Shown one piece after another: positions 15,721-23,072 of a DNA stretch of 25,212 nt (the stretch's first letter is position 1; every line of letters starts with the position of its first letter). The DNA comes from DATFYM01 sp035315065 (GTDB lineage: Bacteria; Acidobacteriota; Terriglobia; UBA7540). Position numbers and translations under genes: made by a program. The notes beneath the pieces are model-generated. The model did not search any database, was not told the origin of the DNA, and saw only the letters and a list, made by a program, of their open reading frames with translations. Location of the stretch: contig DATFYM010000206.1 in the NCBI GenBank assembly GCA_035315065.1, positions 1 through 25,212 on the forward strand, in the 5' to 3' direction.

Positions 15721-16018
15721 GAAACAGTCCGGGCATCCAAATCAATGACAAGCGCCTTTCCGGTGTTAGCACCCGCACAATTCTTGCCACTTCTTGGCGA
15801 TTTCCTGTGTAGTCGAAGAATCTGTCATCGGGTAGGGCACTTCTGCGGGTAGGGCATTATACGACCAAGTGGATTGTTCCGAACCTGCTGGCACAGCCCG
15901 CGTCCTGTTAACCACTATCAGCCCCGAACCCGAACCTGCCCTCCGGGTCATTCGATAGCCGGGAGACTGCACCCGCTAAGAGGCAGCCGTCTTCACCGCT
16001 CGCCGTTGCCTAGGGCGA
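15721..16018. other. Gap where further PRTRC genes would be expected
   Basis: No gene is recognisable in this stretch. An 11-base direct repeat (cgggtagggca) occurs at 15829-15839 and 15846-15856. A minus-strand frame at 15766-15972 ends in EIAKKWQELCGC but has no family I recognise. Confidence 0.4.
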
Positions 16019-16024
16019 TATAAT
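16019..16024 (+). promoter_or_regulatory. -10 box six bases before an ATG
   Basis: A perfect TATAAT is followed by gaggaa and the ATG at 16031. The GAGGA is too close to the ATG to be a normal ribosome binding site. No good -35 was seen at the usual distance. The arrangement resembles that before glnE. Confidence 0.4.
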
Positions 16025-16030
16025 GAGGAA

Positions 16031-16478
16031 ATGGTTCGGACACTAACCGAGGACGAGGTTATCGACGCGGTGATCGGTTTCCTGAAGCGGGAAGGGTGGC
16101 AATTCAAATCGCGAGCCACTGCCCACCAGCATGGCTTCGATATCGAGGCCGTGCGAAACGCTGAGCGCCTTTATCGTTGAGGCGAAGGGCGCAGGAAGTT
16201 CGAAGGACCATACTCGGCGTTACGGTCTGGAGTTCAGCAAGAACCAAGTATTCGACCATGTCGCCAAGGCAATCCTCAAGGCCCTGCGGGTCGTAGCAGG
16301 CGGCGAGACGCGCGCTGCGATCGCGTTCCCTGACAACAAGAACCACCGTGAGGAAGTGGAAAAGGTGCGCGCACCGTTGATGGCGCTCGGCATCGAGATC
16401 TTCTGGGTTTCCTCAGATGGAACAGCCAGAGCGGAAGGGCGAAGAGCTCGTAGTGCGGGAGCCGGGAATGGCTCATAA
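16031..16478 (+). pseudogene. Frameshifted PD-(D/E)XK nuclease-like gene
   Basis: The first frame (MVRTLTEDEVIDAVIGFLKR, on through GWQFKSRATAHQHGFDIEAV) meets a TGA at 16178-16180. The sense continues from about 16170 in another frame as FIVEAKGAGSSKDHTRRYGL, then FSKNQVFDHVAKAILKALRV, with a beta strand ALGIEIFWVSSDGT near the end. Joined, D37 (GFDIE) and the E-x-K of VEAKG form a plausible PD-(D/E)XK nuclease core, like restriction endonuclease-type (Mrr-like) proteins. The frame change needs a net loss of two or gain of one base in the CGCCTTTATC stretch. It overlaps the start of the truncated helicase frame. It could be a true relic or a sequencing slip. Confidence 0.65.
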
Positions 16479-17742
16479 GAGCACGGCCAGGCAGCCGGAT
16501 AACGCACTCTGCTTCGTGCAGTTCATGCACCCGGGCGCTTGCTCCGATGCACGGGTTACTACCCGGGTCCGGCACCGGCCGGGGGCTTCGCCGGCGCTAT
16601 TCGGGCGTCACCTGATGAATCTCGGCGCTTTCGTGTCGCTTGAGGACATTTCCGACGCGCTTCCGCCTTACCAGGAGGAGGTTGTCGGCGTCGAGATGGA
16701 CCAGACACTGACGGTAGCGTACGAGAAGTTGGAAGAGGACATCAAGGCTGCCTTGCGCGAGCATCGAGGCAATCAGTCGGTGATCAGCGTGGCATTGAAT
16801 GCGCTGCTGGCCTATCCTGATCGACCCTATGGATTCGGAGACTTGCTGGGACGCGAGTTCAACCCCGATACCGGGCGGCGTGAATCGTTCCTGATTGCGG
16901 CGACACGGGACCTGGACGAAAACTTCGTCTACGCCAAAGAACGACGGATGTTGGAGGAAATCAGGGCTTCGCTGAACCGTGGACGGAAAGTACAGGTCTA
17001 CGCGGTCTACACACAGAAACGGGACGTCACGCGACGCCTGGAGAATATCCTGGCAAAGGATGGGATCAGGGTAGCTGTGCTGACAACCCAGGTTGCGCCG
17101 GAAGAACGCGAAGCCTGGTATGAACGCCAGTTGCGTGCTGGGGTCGAGGTGGTGATCGGGCATCCGCGCCTCACCCAGACCGGGCTAGATCTCTTGTCTT
17201 TTCCCGATATCTTTTTTGCCGAGACGGGCTATTCGATCTACACTTTGCGGCAGGCCAGCCGACGCTCTTGGCGGATCGGGCAGCGCCACAACGTCAACGT
17301 TAAATTCTTCTACTACACCGGCACGATGCAGGAGGCTTGCCTGCGTCTGATGGGAAAGAAGCTCCTGGTCTCCTTGGCGATGGAAGGAAAGTTCGCGAAC
17401 GAGGGCCTTCAGGCGATTGGCGAGGGCGACGATATCCTGATGGCGATGGCTCGGGAGTTAGTCACCGAGAAAGGGATCGGCGAATCAGCCGATGCAGTGT
17501 GGAACCAGCTGCAAAAGCAACAGGCGGAAGTACTTGGAGGGCGCACCGTCGACGCTTCGGTGACGGACACGGAGCCAGAAGTCGTCGTCGGGCCGGAAGC
17601 GATCATTCCGGCTACACCCGTTCCCGAAGTTGTGACGCAGTTGCTGATTTTCGGCGCTTCGCTCGAAAGCGTGCAGCGGCGGAAGGTGTCGCGTCGACCC
17701 GGTGTTGCTACGGACAGGTCGAACCAGTTGACGCTGTTCTGA
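16417..17742 (+). pseudogene. C-terminal remnant of a large SNF2-type helicase
   Basis: An open frame of 441 residues. From about residue 66 (GRHLMNLGAFVSLEDISDAL) it reads as the back half of a plasmid-type superfamily 2 helicase. A recA-like second domain is visible: VQVYAVYTQKRDVTRRLENIL, EVVIGHPRLTQTGLDLLSFP as motif V and LRQASRRSWRIGQR as motif VI with its arginine finger region. Walker A and the DEAx box are absent from the whole window, so the protein cannot be a working ATPase on its own. The first ~60 residues are foreign: the frame starts inside the nuclease relic and passes through NALCFVQFMHPG, which recalls the start of another small element gene. This suggests a deletion that fused three genes. 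The next gene follows after 22 bases. Confidence 0.75.
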
Positions 17743-17764
17743 AATTGCTAAAGTGAGGTCAGGT

Positions 17765-18853
17765 ATGGCCGAGAAGGACTTCTTCATCGCTAGCCTACCG
17801 CAGGATGGTATCGTCACCTTTCTGGCGATGGTCAGGGAAAAGGAACTGAAACCGAAGCGAAACGGCGGAGTCTACCTGCATCTTGTGCTGGCCGATCGCA
17901 CGGGTGAGGTGACCGCCAAAATCTGGGATTCTCCCCAAGAGACGTCTGCTCTGTTCGAGCGCGACGATATCGTGAAGGTGCGCGGCACGATCGAACTCTA
18001 CAACGACCGCCCGCAGCTAATCGTGCAACGGATCCGGCGATGCGAGGAGAAAGAGTTTCAGGAAGCCGACTTCTACCCCGCTTCGGCCCGCGACCCGGAG
18101 GATATGTTCGCCGAGTTGCGAGGGTTTGTTAAGTCCGTTGTGAATGAGAGCGTGCGCTCGCTCTTGCAATCACTTCTCGATGACTCCGACATCGTACCGG
18201 CGCTCAAGGTTGCGCCAGCCGCGATGCGCGTGCACCACGCCTACCGAGCCGGCCTTCTCGATCACTCATTATCGCTCTGCCAGCTCGTCGAGGTGCTCGT
18301 TCAGAAGTACCCGCGACTCAACCGTGATTGGCTGATCGCCGGCGCCGTCCTTCATGATATCGGAAAGGTCGAGGAATTGGGAACATCGCGCCGCCTGGGG
18401 TACACCACGCGGGGGCAGTTGGTGGGTCACGTGGCGCTGGGCTTGGAAATCCTGGAGCGACACCTCTCAGCAATGCCTGACTTTCCGGTGGAGATAAAGA
18501 GCATCCTCCAACACCTGATCGTCAGTCATCACGGGGAAATCGGGAAGGGCGCCCTGCGAGCACCGATGTTCCCGGAGGCCCTGGTTCTCTCAATCATCGA
18601 CTTGCTGGACGCGCGGCTGGAGCAAGCATGGCGGTTGATCGACCAGACGCCCGCGGGTGAGGAGTGGACCGCTTACGTCCCCTCGCTGGAGCGGCAACTG
18701 TACCGCGGGTGCCCAGTCGAAGCAGAGGTTGGTTTTGACAAGCCGCCAGGACACACGCACGCGTCATGCACTGAGACGAGGGGACCGGTCACTACAGTGG
18801 CCGGGACCGGCACTAACGGCCATCTTGGCGGTCGGCTGGCGCAGTCGAATTAG
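17765..18853 (+). CDS. HD-domain / OB-fold nuclease, YhaM-like
   Basis: Predicted 362-residue protein combining an N-terminal OB fold (residues ~15-95, HLVLADRTGEVTAKIWD and GTIELYNDRPQLIVQRIR) with an HD phosphohydrolase domain: the metal-ligand histidine in HHAYRAGLLDHSLSL, the HD pair in AGAVLHDIGKVEEL, HLIVSHHGEIGKGA and the final aspartate in SIIDLLDARL. This order is that of YhaM/CbfI 3'-5' exoribonucleases, which trim RNA and single-stranded DNA. The start at 17765 has GAGGT at 17755-17759. The family usually ends near residue 314 (ERQLYRG here); the last ~48 residues (CPVEAEVGFDKPPG onward) look like read-through into unrelated DNA. It is tightly linked to the helicase remnant, in keeping with a nucleic-acid module of a mobile element. 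Confidence 0.85.
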   Translation: MAEKDFFIASLPQDGIVTFLAMVREKELKPKRNGGVYLHLVLADRTGEVTAKIWDSPQETSALFERDDIVKVRGTIELYNDRPQLIVQRIRRCEEKEFQEADFYPASARDPEDMFAELRGFVKSVVNESVRSLLQSLLDDSDIVPALKVAPAAMRVHHAYRAGLLDHSLSLCQLVEVLVQKYPRLNRDWLIAGAVLHDIGKVEELGTSRRLGYTTRGQLVGHVALGLEILERHLSAMPDFPVEIKSILQHLIVSHHGEIGKGALRAPMFPEALVLSIIDLLDARLEQAWRLIDQTPAGEEWTAYVPSLERQLYRGCPVEAEVGFDKPPGHTHASCTETRGPVTTVAGTGTNGHLGGRLAQSN

Positions 18854-19110
18854 GTCGATATCCGCACAGACCACCCGGCTCATGCATGGACGCCCGGAAT
18901 TGACCTGACCCAACTCCGGCCAAGCCGACCACACGAGAGCCCACTTCCCAAGCCGAATCCCAAACCCGCGACACCCACGAACAGGATGTGCACCCGGTGG
19001 GGTCAGGACAGGGCGCCTGCATCGCACGTGAAGGTGGCCACACCGGCTCCCGTTTCCCGGGCCCTACACCTTTCGCGTCCGGCCATCGGATGCGGGGACC
19101 TCCCGGCGGC

Positions 19111-19158
19111 GTGGGGGTGGTGGTGGTGGTGTGGTGGTGGTTATTGGTGGGGGGAGGG
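19111..19158. repeat. G-rich GGT-type low-complexity tract
   Basis: A G/T run consisting of GGGGG, then repeated TGG units and finally GGGGGG-A-GGG on the plus strand. It has four or more G-runs at short spacing and could form a G-quadruplex. A GT/CA-rich stretch (gcgcgtgtgt, cacacacac) follows. Confidence 0.75.
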
Positions 19159-19431
19159 AAATGCGCGTGTGTCCTGGTCCTCACTCACACACACTATCTC
19201 TCCTCCACTCGATCTTCTTGTTCTGCGGCTGCCGGTGTGACTTCCGGTGATAAACGGCACACTGCGCGAGCCCGGCACCCCAAAGCTCAAGGAGAGCCAC
19301 GTGTAACTTTGAGTATAACCTTGCCGGAATAAACCATATCCTTGCCGCGTCGGAGGGCAGAAGTCCTTTGTTTCCAAGGGAAGAAAATCGCAGGAGAGTG
19401 AGGCCCTAAAGCATATTGGTGCCGCGAGTCC

Positions 19432-19526
19432 ATTCTAAAGCATATCCTTGCCGCGAGTCCGAATAAGGCCCCGGCCAAAGAACGCCGCCTTCTCGAAGGA
19501 TGGGGAAACGCACACCGGCGTCCGAT
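19432..19526 (+). repeat. Dispersed repeat, copy A
   Basis: Begins attctaaagcatatcc and contains the block aacgccgccttctcgaagga. It aligns over ~95 bases with copy B at 24927-25020 in the same orientation, with a few small indels. A partial tandem copy of its first part precedes it (around 19405-19431). Confidence 0.8.
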
Positions 19527-19828
19527 AGAGTCCGCAACCAGCAGAAGAAGGCTGGGGAAACGAGCAAGGAGGGATGGCGAGGTGTTCGAAGAATCGAATG
19601 GGAAACGGGTCAAACGGCTGGTTGACTCCATCCCGAAGGCGCACACGTGGCTGCCAGACGGCATGGTCGCACTTGGAGTGCGAAACTGCAGTTGCAAACG
19701 GGCGGATGGGGCTTATACTCTTGGCTGCCGGGAGCCAAAAAGGAAATACCGGCTGACATGGCTATCGATTCTTGATCTCGACTTCTCGTTTGGCTAGTCT
19801 AGCCGGGTTGGGATAGGTAGGTGCTGGG

Positions 19829-22204
19829 ATGGAAAGGTTGTGGCAGGACGCCCGCTACAGTCTTCGAATGCTGGGAAAATCTCCGGGGTTTACAGCGATC
19901 GCCATTCTGACGCTCGCACTCGGCATCGGGGCGAACACCGCTATTTTCACCCTGATTGACGCCGTTATGCTGCGCTCGCTCCCGGTGCGCCACCCGGAGC
20001 GGGTGGCGGTCTTCAAGTGGAAGGCGCGCAACGACCCGAAATATCATGGCTACAGCAGCTTTGGCGACTGTGGCCGCAGCGGAGCAGGTTCCGGCTGCTC
20101 GTTCTCGGTTCCGCTCTTCGACGCCATGCGAAAGCAGGCGAGCGTTTTTTCCGGCCTCACCGCCATCGCGGGTCCGATGCAGGTGGTTCTGAGCGGCAAT
20201 GGCGCACCGAGCATGGCGCGAGGAGAAATCGTCTCCGGCGGCTTCTTCTCGACGCTTGGTGTGAATACGATTCTTGGGCGGGCACTCGGCCCGGCTGACG
20301 ATTCGCCGTCGGCTGCGCCTGCGGTGGTCCTGAGCCATGCCTACTGGCAAAAAGCGTTCGGCGGCGATCGCTCGGTCCTCGGCCGCACGATTCGCTTGAA
20401 CGGCGCTGAGTTCACTATCGTTGGCGTCACCGACCCGCATTTCACGAACCTCGCGCCCGGCAAGACGCAGGATTTCTTTCTCGCCTTGTGGTCAGCGTCG
20501 GCGCTCAACGTGCGGTGGTTAAGAGGGCCGGAGATCATGGCCGATTCCCAGAGTTGGTGGCTCGTCATCCTGGGGCGGCTGAAGGACGGAGTTTCGATCG
20601 GCCAGGCGCAGGCCGCCGCCACGTCGATTTTCCGCAACCAGGTGCTTCACGGCGCGAAGCCCCTTTCAACAGAAGCGGATGATCCGGCCATTGTGCTCAC
20701 GCCGGCGCCGGAAGGGCTCACCGGCCAGCGCGGCAGGTTTTCCACTCTGCTCTATGTCTTGATGGCTGCGGTTGGATTCGTCCTGCTGATTGCGTGCGCC
20801 AACGTTGCCGGACTGATGCTGGCGCGGTCGGCCGCGCGCCAGAAGGAAATCGCTGTGCGGCTGGCATTGGGTGCGGGCCGCCGCCGGATGGTGCGGCAGT
20901 TGCTGACCGAAAGCCTCATGCTCTCCCTCATCGGCGGCGCGCTGGTGATCGCGCAGGTCGCACTCTCGATCCTGGTGCTGATTGGAGCGGGATTGCTGGT
21001 GCGCACGCTCCAAAATTTGCGCGACATCAACCCGGGCTTCGACACGCAGAACGTTTTGATCTTCGGAATTGATCCGACGCTTTCGGGCTACAAGGAGGCG
21101 GAAATCCAGAGCCTGTACCGCGACCTGCAGGACCGCTTCGCCGCCATTCCCGGTGTTCTCTCGGCCACCTACGCGTCCGATCCGCTTCTGAGCGGTTCCT
21201 TGTGGACCACCGACGTTCATTTACCCGGACAGCCGGAGAAATCCAGCGTGGAGACGGACACGCTCGCCGTGGGGCCCGGATTCTTCTCCACCATGCACGT
21301 TCGCCTTCTTGCCGGGCGCGCGTTCAATTCTTCCGATTTCAGCGCCGCGTCGGCGACGGATGCGTCGCAAAAAGCCGTCGAGGAAGCGTCCCGAAAGCCC
21401 GCCTCCCCGGGCACGCCCGGCGCCGTTCCCCAAACGCCTCCCGGAGCAGGCGCGCCGATTCCGGTGATCGTCAATGATGCCTTCGCGAGACAGTACTTCG
21501 GCAGACAGAACCCGCTGGGCCGGCATCTGGACGATTCCGAGGGCGATGAGCCGCGCACGGCGCCGAAATCCGCCGGCTATCAAATCATCGGCGTGGCGGG
21601 AAGCACGAAATACAGTGACCTGCGCCGCGAAATTCACCCGGCCATGTATCGCCCGCTTACCGGCGGCGGCGCGCATTTCGAGTTGCGCACGGCAACCGCG
21701 CCCACTGCCCTGGTTCCCCTCGTCCGCGATATCGTTAATCGCGCGGACGCCAATCTGCCGATCTTCGACGTCGCGACGCAATCGGAGCGAATCGAGCAAT
21801 TGCTGTCGCAGGAAAGGATCGTGGCGCGCCTCGCGAGCTTCTTTGGCGTGATCGCGCTCGTGCTGGCCTGCATCGGTCTCTACGGGCTGCTTTCCTACGA
21901 TGTGGCGCGCCGGACGCGAGAAATCGGTGTCCGCATGGCGCTGGGCGCGCGTCAACGCGAGGTGCTGCGCCTCGTCGTGGGGCAGGGGATCTTCCTGGTG
22001 CTGGCGGGGGCAGGGTTCGGTATCGCCGCGGCATTCGGGGTGACGCGTTACCTCGCCAGCCTTCTCTACGGCGTGCGTCCATTAGATCCCTTGACGTTCA
22101 TCGCGGTCGCGATTCTGCTGTTCGTGGTTGCGATCGCCGCATGTCTCGTCCCGGCACGCCGCGCCATGAGCGTTGACCCCATGGTCGCGCTGCGGTACGA
22201 GTGA
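19829..22204 (+). CDS. MacB/FtsX-like permease (ADOP family), internally shortened
   Basis: Membrane protein of 791 residues with two periplasmic MacB_PCD-like domains and FtsX-type membrane segments. The first half starts LWQDARYSLRMLGKSPGFTA with a transmembrane helix at about residues 20-48 and RGEIVSGGFFSTLGVNTILG. Membrane segments near 308-332 (VLMAAVGFVLLIACANVAGL) lead into EIAVRLALGAGRRRMVRQLL. The second half has TREIGVRMALGARQREVLRL and ends VPARRAMSVDPMVALRYE. No ATPase domain is present, as in the acidobacterial duplicated orphan permeases. At residues 368-376 IGGAL runs straight into VIAQVALSILVL; in this family a membrane segment, a cytoplasmic loop and further residues normally separate these motifs. 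Its substrate is unknown. No ATPase or PadR regulator gene adjoins it. Confidence 0.9.
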   Translation: MERLWQDARYSLRMLGKSPGFTAIAILTLALGIGANTAIFTLIDAVMLRSLPVRHPERVAVFKWKARNDPKYHGYSSFGDCGRSGAGSGCSFSVPLFDAMRKQASVFSGLTAIAGPMQVVLSGNGAPSMARGEIVSGGFFSTLGVNTILGRALGPADDSPSAAPAVVLSHAYWQKAFGGDRSVLGRTIRLNGAEFTIVGVTDPHFTNLAPGKTQDFFLALWSASALNVRWLRGPEIMADSQSWWLVILGRLKDGVSIGQAQAAATSIFRNQVLHGAKPLSTEADDPAIVLTPAPEGLTGQRGRFSTLLYVLMAAVGFVLLIACANVAGLMLARSAARQKEIAVRLALGAGRRRMVRQLLTESLMLSLIGGALVIAQVALSILVLIGAGLLVRTLQNLRDINPGFDTQNVLIFGIDPTLSGYKEAEIQSLYRDLQDRFAAIPGVLSATYASDPLLSGSLWTTDVHLPGQPEKSSVETDTLAVGPGFFSTMHVRLLAGRAFNSSDFSAASATDASQKAVEEASRKPASPGTPGAVPQTPPGAGAPIPVIVNDAFARQYFGRQNPLGRHLDDSEGDEPRTAPKSAGYQIIGVAGSTKYSDLRREIHPAMYRPLTGGGAHFELRTATAPTALVPLVRDIVNRADANLPIFDVATQSERIEQLLSQERIVARLASFFGVIALVLACIGLYGLLSYDVARRTREIGVRMALGARQREVLRLVVGQGIFLVLAGAGFGIAAAFGVTRYLASLLYGVRPLDPLTFIAVAILLFVVAIAACLVPARRAMSVDPMVALRYE

Positions 22205-22285
22205 ACGGTACGCCGACATCGGAAGATCCAGCAACGCTTCACACAAAGCCGCGAAGGCACGGAGAAGAGCCTACGTTGGGATTTC

Positions 22286-22306
22286 GCAGTTCGGGGCTCG
22301 AACTGC
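22286..22306. other. Perfect 8-bp stem-loop after the permease gene
   Basis: gcagttcg (22286-22293), loop gggct, cgaactgc (22299-22306). It lies 82 bases past the permease stop and lacks a T-run. It could mark the 3' end of the permease transcript. Confidence 0.4.
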
Positions 22307-22380
22307 ATCAGGCCGGATTGAGGCGGTGCTCAATCTGGAGAGCCAATACCTCGAACGTCGCGTTTGCGAACAATTCGGGT

Positions 22381-22820
22381 TTACTTCCACAATCTTCCGA
22401 ACGTCAGATCGTACGTAACCGGGTTGAACCTGCCAAACCCGGTGTCGGGTGCGAACGTGATCTCGCCGAGTTAGGCCTACTCTCCAGATCGCAAAAATCA
22501 ACCCGTACGAAGGTAAATTCACGTCCGATCTTTTCCGCAGCCCGCGCATCTCCCTGAAATCCTCCGGACGCTCGACATCTTGCGTTTCTAAGAGATACTC
22601 CAACGAAAACGGCTGACGTACCCAGTCGCGATTATAGAAGACCCGTTTGTGTTGCGTCGCTCTATCCGTATCGACTTGCCCAAACTGCGCCCTCCCATCG
22701 AACACGAAGAATTTGTAGTCGATTCGTCCCACGTCTGGATGGATTGCCTCGCAACGGCTCAACCAAAATCTGACGCTCGATCTCGTTATACCAGCCTTCT
22801 TGTAGATACTTAATCCACGC
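22381..22820 (-). pseudogene. TupA-like ATP-grasp gene, several frameshifts
   Basis: Read on the minus strand in successive frames the sense is continuous: KYLQEGWYNEIERQILVEP, then DYKFFVFDGRAQFGQVDTDR, ATQHKRVFYNRDW, PFSLEYLLETQDVERPEDFR, then EKIGREFTFVRVDF, then GEITFAPDTGFGRFNPVTYD and LTFGRLWK before a TAA at 22381-22383. These are the conserved strings of TupA-like ATP-grasp proteins linked to surface polysaccharide synthesis. At least three frame changes, plus a stop upstream of the first segment and loss of the N-terminal part, show it is dead. It lies between the permease and the secreted-protein gene, in an 868-base interval (22205-23072) with no intact gene. Confidence 0.75.
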
Positions 22821-23072
22821 TTAATGCGATAAGAGAGTATCGGCGGCCGCCGAGGACCAGTTCCACCCGATTAAACACACGAGCAGAGATTGGCCGCTTA
22901 TCGGGCACCCTTCCACTACTTTCGGACCGCCGGAATCTGTTATGTGGAGAAGACTCAGGTCTGAATCCACGCACGCCGGCCAGACACCGCTACCGATATC
23001 CGGGGACAACGTTCGCCATTCAACTTGTGTGGCGGCCATTCATGATATCGTTACCCGCGCGGGAGGACCGGT

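Larger units (their letters stand above)
18854..19828. other. Gene-poor 975-bp region with repeats
   Basis: No gene is supported here. Contents are the G-rich tract at 19111-19158, three degenerate copies of catatccttgccgcg (19335-19349, around 19411-19431, and 19441-19455), and copy A of a dispersed repeat (19432-19526). A short frame at 19582-19797 carries RLVDSIPKAHTWLPDGMVAL but no recognised domain. Confidence 0.5.

Noticed and set aside
15766..15972. 68-residue minus-strand frame ending EIAKKWQELCGC
   Set aside because: Looks somewhat protein-like at the C-terminus, but no family was recognised and there is no clear ribosome binding site.
19582..19797. 71-residue frame before the permease (RLVDSIPKAHTWLPDGM)
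   Set aside because: Possible relic, but without a recognised family or ribosome binding site.
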